Source: Deltaproteobacteria bacterium
GTDB lineage: Bacteria; Desulfobacterota; Desulfovibrionia; Desulfovibrionales; Desulfovibrionaceae
DNA length: 8,982 bases
Direction: 5' to 3'
Assembly: GCA_031253875.1 (NCBI GenBank)
Contig: JAIRVN010000182.1
Span: 1-8,982, forward strand
The stretch's first letter is position 1. Each line of letters opens with the position of its first letter. Below the pieces are notes generated by a model. It did no database searches. It saw only the letters and a program-made list of their open reading frames with translations, and had not been told where the DNA came from. A program made the position numbers and the translations under genes. Below, piece after piece: positions 1 through 5,368 of the stretch.

Positions 1-17
1 CAAGGGCAAGCTCTCGT

Positions 18-1943
18 CTATTTTTTGACTTCCGTAAAATCGGCGTCTACAACATCGTCGCCGTCTTTCTTTGCGCCGTGGCCGGCTGCGCCGTCGCCCG
101 CGAAACCGCCGGCCGGGTCCGCGTCGCCCGCCTGTTGCTGGCTTTGCTTCTGGTACAATTGTTCCGCCAGCTTGTGGGAAGCCTGGGCCAGCGTGTCCGT
201 GGCCTGTTTGATGGCCTCGGCATCTTCGCCTTCCATAAGCTTGCGCAAAGACTCCATTTTTTGTTCAATATCGGACTTGAGCGCCGCATCGACCCGTTCA
301 CCAAGATCCTTCAAGGATTTTTCAGTGCCATAGATCAGGCTGTCGGCATGGTTGCGGGCTTCAATGAGTTCCTGCTTCTTCTTGTCGTCCGAGGCGTGGA
401 CTTCCGCTTCCCGCACCAAGCGCTGGATGTCCGCTTCAGAGAGCCCGGAGGAAGCCGTGATCTGGATGGATTGCTGTTTGCCGGTGCCGAGATCCTTGGC
501 GGAAACATTCACGATGCCGTTGGCGTCGATGTCGAAGGATACCTCAATCTGGGGCACGCCGCGCGGGGCAGGAGGAATGCCGGTCAGATCGAAACGGGCC
601 AGGGTCATGTTGTCGCCGGCCATGGGACGTTCGCCTTGAAGCACATGGATGGAGACCGAGGGCTGGTTGTCCGAAGCCGTGGTGAAGGTCTGGCTTTTGC
701 GCGTGGGAATGGTGGTATTGCGTTCAATAAGACGCGTGAATACGCCGCCCATGGTCTCAATGCCCAGTGAGAGCGGCGTCACGTCAAGCAACAGCACGTC
801 TTTCACGTCGCCGGCGAGAATGCCGCCCTGGATGGCCGCGCCCATGGCCACCACTTCGTCGGGATTGACAGAGCGGTTGGGTTCCTTGCCGAAAAATTCG
901 CCCACCTTCTTCTGTACCAGGGGCATGCGGGTCATGCCGCCGACAAGGATGACTTCGTCGATTTGGCCGGCGGTAAGACCGGCATCGTTCAACGCTTTGC
1001 GGCAGGGCTCAATGGTGCGATCCACAAGATCCGTCACCAGTTGTTCAAGCTTGGCGCGGGACAGCTTGATCAACATGTGCTTGGGGCCGTTCTGATCCGC
1101 AGTGATGAAGGGCAGATTCACTTCGGATTCCATCGCTGTTGACAGATCCTTTTTGGCTTTTTCGGCGGATTCCTTCAAACGCTGCAAGGCCATACGATCC
1201 TTGGCAAGATCGATGCCGTTTTCCTTTCTGAATTCGTCAACCAGGAAATTGATGATATTCTGGTCGAAGTCTTCGCCGCCGAGGAAGGTATCCCCGTTGG
1301 TGGCGCGTACTTCAACAACATTGTCGCCTACTTCCAGGATGGAAATATCAAAGGTGCCGCCACCGAGGTCGAAAACCGCGATTTTTTCATTGCTCTTGCG
1401 GTCAAAGCCGTAGGACAGGGACGCCGCCGTGGGTTCGTTGATAATACGCTTGACTTCCAGACCCGCGATGCGTCCGGCGTCCTTGGTTGCCTGGCGCTGG
1501 GCATCGTTGAAGTACGCTGGCACGGTGATCACGGCCTCGGTGACGTTTTCGCCGAGATACGCTTCCGCGTCGGCTTTCAGTTTGGCAAGCAGCATGGCGG
1601 AAATTTCAGGCGGACTGTAGTTGCGGCCGTCCACTTCCACGGAGGTGTCGCCGTTGCTGGCGGCGGTGATATGGTATGGTGAATGTTCCTTCCAGCGGTC
1701 GACCTCAGGCGTGTCGTAACGGCGTCCCATCAGGCGTTTGACCGCAAAAATAGTACGTTCGGGGTTGGTCACGGCCTGGCGTTTGGCGATTTCGCCGACC
1801 AGGCGTTCCTTGTCGGTAAACGCGATAACCGAGGGGGTCGTGCGACCGCCTTCCGGGTTGGTGATGCACTTGGGTTCCTTGCCCTCCATGACGAATACGC
1901 AGGAGTTGGTGGTGCCCAGGTCGATGCCTATGATTTTGCCCAT
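18..1943 (-). CDS. dnaK: Molecular chaperone DnaK (Hsp70)
   Basis: This is a full-length cytosolic Hsp70 of 641 residues, the usual bacterial length. It binds exposed hydrophobic segments of unfolded proteins and releases them in an ATP-driven cycle with DnaJ and GrpE. The ATPase domain opens with the phosphate-1 loop [10 protein letters not shown] (residues 5-14). It keeps the catalytic lysine in AVKR (K69), VPAYFND (141-147), the INEPTAA hinge (168-174), phosphate-2 DLGGGTFD (192-199) and the adenosine motif VGGMTRMP (334-341). The interdomain linker is VLLLDVTP (383-390). A beta substrate-binding domain and a helical lid follow, then a Gly/Ala/Gln-rich tail ending DADFTEVKK. The ATG at 1943 is preceded by a perfect AAGGAGG (1953-1959 on the complement) nine bases upstream. 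No dnaJ or grpE is next to it in the window, and upstream rimI is separated by a terminator, so dnaK probably has its own promoter. I see no CIRCE operator in its leader. Identity is secure. Confidence 0.98.
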   Translation of the reverse strand: MGKIIGIDLGTTNSCVFVMEGKEPKCITNPEGGRTTPSVIAFTDKERLVGEIAKRQAVTNPERTIFAVKRLMGRRYDTPEVDRWKEHSPYHITAASNGDTSVEVDGRNYSPPEISAMLLAKLKADAEAYLGENVTEAVITVPAYFNDAQRQATKDAGRIAGLEVKRIINEPTAASLSYGFDRKSNEKIAVFDLGGGTFDISILEVGDNVVEVRATNGDTFLGGEDFDQNIINFLVDEFRKENGIDLAKDRMALQRLKESAEKAKKDLSTAMESEVNLPFITADQNGPKHMLIKLSRAKLEQLVTDLVDRTIEPCRKALNDAGLTAGQIDEVILVGGMTRMPLVQKKVGEFFGKEPNRSVNPDEVVAMGAAIQGGILAGDVKDVLLLDVTPLSLGIETMGGVFTRLIERNTTIPTRKSQTFTTASDNQPSVSIHVLQGERPMAGDNMTLARFDLTGIPPAPRGVPQIEVSFDIDANGIVNVSAKDLGTGKQQSIQITASSGLSEADIQRLVREAEVHASDDKKKQELIEARNHADSLIYGTEKSLKDLGERVDAALKSDIEQKMESLRKLMEGEDAEAIKQATDTLAQASHKLAEQLYQKQSQQQAGDADPAGGFAGDGAAGHGAKKDGDDVVDADFTEVKK

Positions 1944-1950
1944 TGTGAGC

Positions 1951-1984
1951 TTCCTCCTTGGGGAGAGATTTCAAGCTGGAGGAA
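1951..1984 (-). promoter_or_regulatory. Inverted repeat sequestering the dnaK Shine-Dalgarno
   Basis: In the dnaK mRNA the segment UUCCUCC (complement of 1978-1984) is perfectly complementary to GGAGGAA (complement of 1951-1957), which contains most of the dnaK ribosome-binding site. Inside it, UUG (1972-1974) can pair with CAA (1958-1960) after a three-base bulge. This leaves an 11-base loop and about 10 base pairs in all. The start codon lies only seven bases beyond the hairpin. Folding would hide the ribosome-binding site, as in RNA thermometers upstream of heat-shock genes. The pairing is read directly from the sequence; the regulatory role is inference, since any strong Shine-Dalgarno can meet a chance pyrimidine-rich partner. 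Confidence 0.45.
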
Positions 1985-1999
1985 AGAGTAAGGCTCTTT
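1983..1999 (-). repeat. Small perfect hairpin in the dnaK leader
   Basis: AAAGAG at 1983-1988 and CTCTTT at 1994-1999 form a perfect 6-bp inverted repeat around a 5-base loop. It lies about 40 to 56 bases before the dnaK start. Its inner arm shares two bases (1983-1984) with the segment that can pair to the dnaK Shine-Dalgarno, so the two structures compete at their edge. Its stem is AU-rich and weak. It could be part of a leader switch or chance. No CIRCE-type TTAGCACTC/GAGTGCTAA repeat is present here. Confidence 0.3.
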
Positions 2000-2032
2000 G
2001 CGTCGTCGTCCAGAGGCGGAAAGCATTTTTTT

Positions 2033-2094
2033 AAAAAAAACAGCCGGCAGCCGCGTCATGCATAGACATGCCCTGCAGCGGCCACAGCGCCGGC
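2033..2094 (-). terminator. Rho-independent terminator after rimI
   Basis: Read on the minus strand, a nested stem begins six bases past the rimI stop. GCCGGC (2089-2094) pairs with GCCGGC (2043-2048), GCCGC (2078-2082) pairs with GCGGC (2050-2054), and GCAT (2068-2071) pairs with ATGC (2060-2063) around a 4-base tip. An asymmetric internal loop separates the two GC-rich segments. After two bases comes an uninterrupted run of eight T on the minus strand (A8 at 2033-2040). This is a convincing intrinsic terminator. It separates rimI from dnaK, so dnaK should be transcribed from its own promoter in 1944-2032. The T7-A8 tract at 2026-2040 might also act as a curved or UP-like element for that promoter. 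I could not find a clear -35/-10 pair. Confidence 0.8.
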
Positions 2095-2099
2095 GGGCG

Positions 2100-2597
2100 T
2101 CAGGCGCGCCGCAGGGAAAGCTCCAACACCAGCGCGTCTTCTCCGCTGTCTCGGTAATAGCCGCGCCTGCGGCCGACCTGCACGAAGCCCTGTCCTTTGT
2201 ACAGGGCAAGCGCAGGAATATTGCCCGAACGCACTTCAAGCACAGCCCGTCTGACGCCCATGCATGCGGCCATGCGCAGTACGAGGCGCAGCAGGCGGGC
2301 GCCGTGGCCGCGGCCGCGCCACGCGGGCGCGACGGCCAGATTGAGTATTTCCAGTTCATCCGGATTATGGTATACAGAAAGGTAGGCCACCAGCGGCGCG
2401 TCGTCTCCCGTTCCGGAACCTTTCCGCAGGGGGGCGCGCAGGCCGAAGGCGGCGAAATGCGGCACGCCAAAGGCGTTGGCAAGCTGTTCTTTGCTCCAGG
2501 GCAAGGTGAAGCACTGAGCTTCAAGGGTCGCCAGTTCGTCGACAACATTGCGGTCAAGGCGGCAAAATTCCATCGCCGCCGGATCAGGAAAGTGCAT
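2100..2597 (-). CDS. rimI: RimI-like GNAT N-acetyltransferase (ribosomal protein S18 alanine acetylation)
   Basis: The product is 165 residues, a single GNAT domain slightly longer than typical RimI (about 150). RimI transfers acetyl from acetyl-CoA to the N-terminal alanine of ribosomal protein S18; relatives can act on other N-termini. The acetyl-CoA pyrophosphate loop is RGRGHG (residues 94-99) after the strand ILNLAVAP. The family signature follows: LEVRSGN (120-126), LYKGQGF (132-138), and YYRDSGEDALVLEL (147-160). E121 and Y133 match the positions of the catalytic Glu and Tyr of E. coli RimI, by recall of that family. A short Gly/Ser-rich stretch (59-66) looks like a loop insertion. I keep ATG 2597: AGGG and AAGG lie just upstream, while the next Met (residue 9) has no Shine-Dalgarno. 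The start overlaps the divergent Nudix gene start. Family membership is firm; the exact substrate is inferred. Confidence 0.9.
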   Translation of the reverse strand: MHFPDPAAMEFCRLDRNVVDELATLEAQCFTLPWSKEQLANAFGVPHFAAFGLRAPLRKGSGTGDDAPLVAYLSVYHNPDELEILNLAVAPAWRGRGHGARLLRLVLRMAACMGVRRAVLEVRSGNIPALALYKGQGFVQVGRRRGYYRDSGEDALVLELSLRRA

Positions 2598-3114
2598 GTT
2601 CCCTATACCTTACGCCGGTCTACCCGCAGTTGCGGACAGGCTGGTTGAAATTCTCGATCAGCGGGGCCGTCCCTTGCTGCTGATGTCCAAACAGGCGGCT
2701 GTGGCCCGGAATATGCCGCACTGCGTGGCGCTGGTAAGCCTGCGCGACCGTGGCGGACGGCAGTGGTTGACGCGCAGGCGCCAACACAAGCCGGACAAGC
2801 GGCAATACTTGGATTTTTCCGCGCGCGGTCAGGTGCTGGCCGGCGAAGCCCGGGCAAGCGCAGCCGCGCGGCTGCTGGAAGAGACACTGGGTCTGCCGGA
2901 TACGCAGCCCGCATTGCATGCCGCACTGCCGCCCCTCGCCTTTGAAGGCGCGCGGCGGGGCATGCTGTTTACGGCAGTCCAGCGTGGCGGGCAAGAACCT
3001 TGCCGGGCCGAAGGCATGTTCGTGGACAAGGATGAACTGGCAGGCCTTGCGGAGCATTTTGCTGATCTGTTGAGTCCGTGTTTGCTCTGGTGCGTCCAGA
3101 ACGGGTATGTGTAG
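2596..3114 (+). CDS. Nudix-fold protein, isopentenyl-diphosphate isomerase-like subgroup, with altered Nudix box
   Basis: The product is 172 residues from ATG 2596, chosen because AGGA (2586-2589) sits about six bases upstream; an earlier in-frame ATG at 2548 lies deep in rimI. The layout resembles the Idi/YfcD-type Nudix group: an N-terminal VEILDQRGRPL strand (17-27), a PHCVALVSLRDRGGRQWLTRR strand pair (41-61), KPDKRQYLDFSARGQV (65-80), then the Nudix helix. The 23-residue box GX5EX7REUXEEXGU aligns at exact spacing from G78 to L100 with E84, R92, E96 and G99 kept. The first and last glutamates of the REUXEE core are L93 and T97. Two of the three usual metal-binding glutamates are therefore missing. 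The protein may bind rather than hydrolyse a nucleoside diphosphate-type ligand, or use other ligands. It converges on mreB 15 bp downstream. The fold is likely; the substrate is unknown. Confidence 0.85.
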   Translation: MFPIPYAGLPAVADRLVEILDQRGRPLLLMSKQAAVARNMPHCVALVSLRDRGGRQWLTRRRQHKPDKRQYLDFSARGQVLAGEARASAAARLLEETLGLPDTQPALHAALPPLAFEGARRGMLFTAVQRGGQEPCRAEGMFVDKDELAGLAEHFADLLSPCLLWCVQNGYV

Positions 3115-3129
3115 AGGAAATATATCGCG

Positions 3130-4152
3130 TCAGTTTCTGTACACCCGGCTGAAAAATTTTCTGTCGTCCAGTGTGCGCCCTGTACCGCGCAGTACGGTTG
3201 TCAGCGGGTCGCTGTCCACGATGACCTTGAGGTGGGTTTCACGGGTGATAAGTTGGTCAAGGCCTTTCAGCAGCGAACCGCCTCCGGCCAGCAGAGCGCC
3301 GTTGCGCGCGATGTCGGCGGTGAGTTCGGGCGGGGTTTTTTCCAACGCCTTGAAGATTGCGGAAAGGATGGCGTTTGTGGTTTCGCGCAACGCTTCGCGG
3401 ATATGGCTGTCGCTGACGCGCACCATCTTGGGCGAACCCTGCACCATGTCCTTGCCGGAGACTTCGGCAACCAGAGCCTGGGGCAGGGGTGCTGCGGAAC
3501 CGATGAGTATTTTCACCCGTTCCGCCATGTTTTCGCCGATCACAAGCTGGAAAGCGTCCTGAAGGTAGCGCTGAATGGCGTGGTTCATGGCGTCGCCCGC
3601 CACGCGCACGGATTGGGCGTAGGCGATGGCGGACATGGTGATCACGGCCACTTCCGTGGTGCCGCCGCCTATATCCACTACAAGGTTGCCCAGAGGTTCA
3701 TGGATGGGCAAATTGGCGCCGATAGCCGCCGCCATGGGTTCTTCAATAAGAAAAACCTCGCGGGCGCCGGCCAGTTGGGCGGCTTCGACAACGGCGCGTT
3801 TTTCCACCTGGGTGATGCCCGTGGGCACGCAGATGACAATGGAGGGTTTGACGATGCGCAGGCCCTGCACCACCTTGCGGATGAAGTACGCTATCATGTC
3901 CTTGGTGATTTCAAAGTCCGCAATCACGCCGTCACGCATGGGGCGTACGGCCTTGATGCGCCGGGGAGTGCGCCCCATGTATTCTTTTGCCTCGCGGCCT
4001 ACGGCCAGCACTTTGTTTTTGATGACATCCACCGCGACGACCGAAGGTTCGTTGAGCACAATTCCCGAGGCGCGCGTATATATGAGCGTGTTGGCCGTGC
4101 CGAGATCCATGGCCAGGTGTTTGGAAAACATTCCCAGCAGGCGCGAGAGCAT
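3130..4152 (-). CDS. mreB: Rod shape-determining protein MreB
   Basis: This is a bacterial actin of 340 residues, the normal MreB length. MreB polymerises under the inner membrane and guides lateral cell-wall synthesis. The short hydrophobic N-terminus (MLSRLLGMF) resembles the membrane-binding helix of Gram-negative MreB. Nucleotide motifs are phosphate-1 MDLGTANTLIY (15-25), the LNEPSVVA strand (33-40), IEEPMAAAIGA (136-146), phosphate-2 VVDIGGGTTEVAVIT (158-172) and the adenosine motif LLAGGGSLLKGLD (287-299). Two starts are adjacent: TTG at 4155 and ATG at 4152. I prefer the ATG, with GAGGA (4160-4164 on the complement) seven bases upstream; its A is also the last base of the TGA stop of the upstream GAF gene. 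This indicates translational coupling. No mreC or mreD follows: the next gene downstream faces the other way, so this is an mreB outside the usual mreBCD cluster. No terminator is visible in the 15-bp gap. Confidence 0.97.
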   Translation of the reverse strand: MLSRLLGMFSKHLAMDLGTANTLIYTRASGIVLNEPSVVAVDVIKNKVLAVGREAKEYMGRTPRRIKAVRPMRDGVIADFEITKDMIAYFIRKVVQGLRIVKPSIVICVPTGITQVEKRAVVEAAQLAGAREVFLIEEPMAAAIGANLPIHEPLGNLVVDIGGGTTEVAVITMSAIAYAQSVRVAGDAMNHAIQRYLQDAFQLVIGENMAERVKILIGSAAPLPQALVAEVSGKDMVQGSPKMVRVSDSHIREALRETTNAILSAIFKALEKTPPELTADIARNGALLAGGGSLLKGLDQLITRETHLKVIVDSDPLTTVLRGTGRTLDDRKFFSRVYRN

Positions 4153-5177
4153 CAATTTTCCTCGTGGGGCTCGGGCGCATTGTCGGGATTGAACGCCACA
4201 GGACCTTTGCTGTGCAGCTTTGCCTTGGGCAAGAGGCTCCGCAGCCTGTTTTTAAGATACAGATTTTCAAGAAACAGGGCGAGATGGTCAGCCGCCTGAT
4301 GCACAAAGCTGCGCATGACTTCCGGCATGGGCAGGGCGGTGGTGTGGGCAAGACACAACACTCCGCGTGTGGATTGGTTGATGACGACCGGCAGGCACAT
4401 GACAGTCTGGAAGTTGGAAACATCGCCCACCTTGCCGAAGGGGGCCGTGGAGGCCGCATCGCCTGTCGTCTCGGAAAACACCGCTTTTTCATTGCGAAAA
4501 ACCCAGCCGACAATCCCGCTGTTCAAGGGCAGGGAGGCGGGATTTTGCCCGTCGAGCATGAGCGGCGCGGTTTCGCCCTCAATGGTGTAGCTTTGGCTGT
4601 CCGTGTCGCACGAGGCGAAGGCGCAGTAGTCAAAGCTGGTGGCTTCGCGCACGGTACGCAGAAAATGTTCCAGAAAGACAGGCCAGCGTTTGTAGCGGAA
4701 GCGCAGTTCCTGCATAATGCCGAGTTGCGCGAAATAGCGCGGTATATCTCCGACGGGGGAGTCCTGGCTGTTACGCTGCTGTTGACCGACGAGTTCCGCA
4801 AAAAGCTGGAGAATCTTGTGGTCTTTGTCTGAAAAGGAATACTGGCGTTTCGAATCCACGCACAGCACGCCTCCGCCGGGCACGGGACAGCCCATGAATG
4901 CTTTGATGTGCGCTTCTTCACCCGGTTGATAATATCCGAGGCGACTTTTACTTTGATCGAAGTTCGGCACCAGCAATGGCTGGCGGTTACGGGCGATCCA
5001 TCGCACCAGGCCTTTGTTCGGATCCGCTTCTTCCGGCGGCAGAATACGGTCGCCAAGACTGAAAAAGGACACAAGCCTGTAGTCTTCTTCTGTTTCCGGG
5101 AGAAAAAGTACGGCGGAATATGCGTCAAACACGCTGCAAATGATGGTCAAAGTACTTTTGTTACAATTTGTTTTCAT
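4152..5177 (-). CDS. Tandem GAF-domain protein coupled to mreB
   Basis: The product is 341 residues with two GAF-like domains and no visible output domain, signal peptide or membrane segment. The first (about 10-130) includes GLVRWIARNRQPLLVPNF (56-73), a central FMGCPVPGGGVLCVDSK (94-110) and the closing helix DKDHKILQLFAELVG. The second (about 165-310) has GIVGWVFRNEKAVF (221-234) and FQTVMCLPVVINQSTRGVLCLAH (256-278), a standard GAF core. GAF domains bind cyclic nucleotides, haem, small metabolites or partner proteins; the ligand here cannot be read. The tail (315-341) is charged and probably disordered. I choose ATG 5177 because AGGAAG lies three bases upstream; the in-frame ATG at 5204 has no Shine-Dalgarno. 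The TGA stop overlaps the mreB ATG by one base, so the two are probably co-translated. A link to shape control is inferred from this coupling alone. Domain assignment is fairly sure; function is unknown. Confidence 0.88.
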   Translation of the reverse strand: MKTNCNKSTLTIICSVFDAYSAVLFLPETEEDYRLVSFFSLGDRILPPEEADPNKGLVRWIARNRQPLLVPNFDQSKSRLGYYQPGEEAHIKAFMGCPVPGGGVLCVDSKRQYSFSDKDHKILQLFAELVGQQQRNSQDSPVGDIPRYFAQLGIMQELRFRYKRWPVFLEHFLRTVREATSFDYCAFASCDTDSQSYTIEGETAPLMLDGQNPASLPLNSGIVGWVFRNEKAVFSETTGDAASTAPFGKVGDVSNFQTVMCLPVVINQSTRGVLCLAHTTALPMPEVMRSFVHQAADHLALFLENLYLKNRLRSLLPKAKLHSKGPVAFNPDNAPEPHEEN

Positions 5178-5237
5178 TGTCTTCCTGGCTGCGTCCGGCG
5201 GCATTCAGCAAAAAAATCCGCAAGTTCACCTTCTGCG

Positions 5238-5267
5238 TGTATAGCAAAAACGCTCACCAACCCGCAA
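5238..5267 (-). promoter_or_regulatory. Candidate sigma-70-type promoter for the GAF-mreB unit
   Basis: On the minus strand TTGCGG (complement of 5262-5267) is followed, after 18 bases, by TATACA (complement of 5238-5243). The -10 matches four of six consensus bases and the -35 only three. It would start transcripts around 5230 and give a leader of roughly 50 bases before the GAF start at 5177. It lies just downstream of the terminator-like hairpin at 5287-5308. The call rests on sequence resemblance alone. Confidence 0.3.
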
Positions 5268-5286
5268 CTGCTTTTCATCTGGGTGT

Positions 5287-5308
5287 AAAAAACGTCCTGC
5301 GGGGCAGG
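5287..5308 (-). terminator. Terminator-like hairpin upstream of the GAF gene
   Basis: Read on the minus strand, CCTGC (5304-5308) and GCAGG (5296-5300) form a perfect 5-bp GC-rich stem with a 3-base loop. After ACG comes a run of six T (A6 at 5287-5292). This has the form of a short intrinsic terminator. No convincing minus-strand gene ends upstream of it. It may stop antisense transcription from the 571-residue gene region, act as an attenuator if the GAF-mreB promoter lies further upstream, or be chance. The short stem and the three-base gap lower confidence. Confidence 0.4.
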
Positions 5309-5332
5309 TCTTGAAAATTGCAGAATAACAGG

Positions 5333-5364
5333 GTACCTATGTAGATATTGTAAATTATAGGTAC
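5333..5364 (+). promoter_or_regulatory. Inverted repeat over the start region of the 571-residue gene
   Basis: GTACCTAT (5333-5340) and ATAGGTAC (5357-5364) form a perfect 8-bp inverted repeat around a 16-base AT-rich spacer. The right arm contains AGGT (5359-5362), the only Shine-Dalgarno-like sequence before the ATG at 5369. A direct repeat CCTATGT also occurs at 5336-5342 and 5366-5372, the second copy covering the start codon. A TTGAAA that could be a -35 lies at 5311-5316; at 17-base spacing the -10 would be TACCTA (5334-5339), a poor match inside the left arm. The repeat could be a DNA operator near the promoter or, if transcription starts earlier, an RNA hairpin hiding the ribosome-binding site. 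The symmetry is seen directly; the role is inference. Confidence 0.45.
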
Positions 5365-5368
5365 GCCT

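Noticed and set aside
1..17. Bases downstream of dnaK, considered for a terminator.
   Set aside because: Only 17 bases are available and no complete stem or T run on the minus strand can be seen.
78..770. Plus-strand open frame of 230 codons opposite dnaK.
   Set aside because: It is wholly antisense to a certain dnaK, has no recognisable domain, and reflects GC-rich codon bias in the opposite frame.
1961..1976. Possible sigma-32 promoter ahead of dnaK: CTTGAAA followed by CCCC on the minus strand.
   Set aside because: Only about five bases separate the two elements, whereas sigma-32 promoters need about 13-15, and the site lies too close to the start codon.
2624..2635. Near-palindrome CCGCA-GT-TGCGG early in the Nudix gene, considered as an operator for the divergent pair.
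   Set aside because: It is short, inside coding sequence and GC-rich, so expected by chance.
3086..3100. Perfect 5-bp hairpin TCTGG/CCAGA near the Nudix stop, considered as a terminator between the convergent genes.
   Set aside because: No T run follows on either strand and it lies within the coding sequence.
3232..4299. Plus-strand open frame of 355 codons opposite mreB.
   Set aside because: It is rich in Gly and His with no family resemblance and lies over the well-conserved mreB coding sequence; it is a shadow frame.
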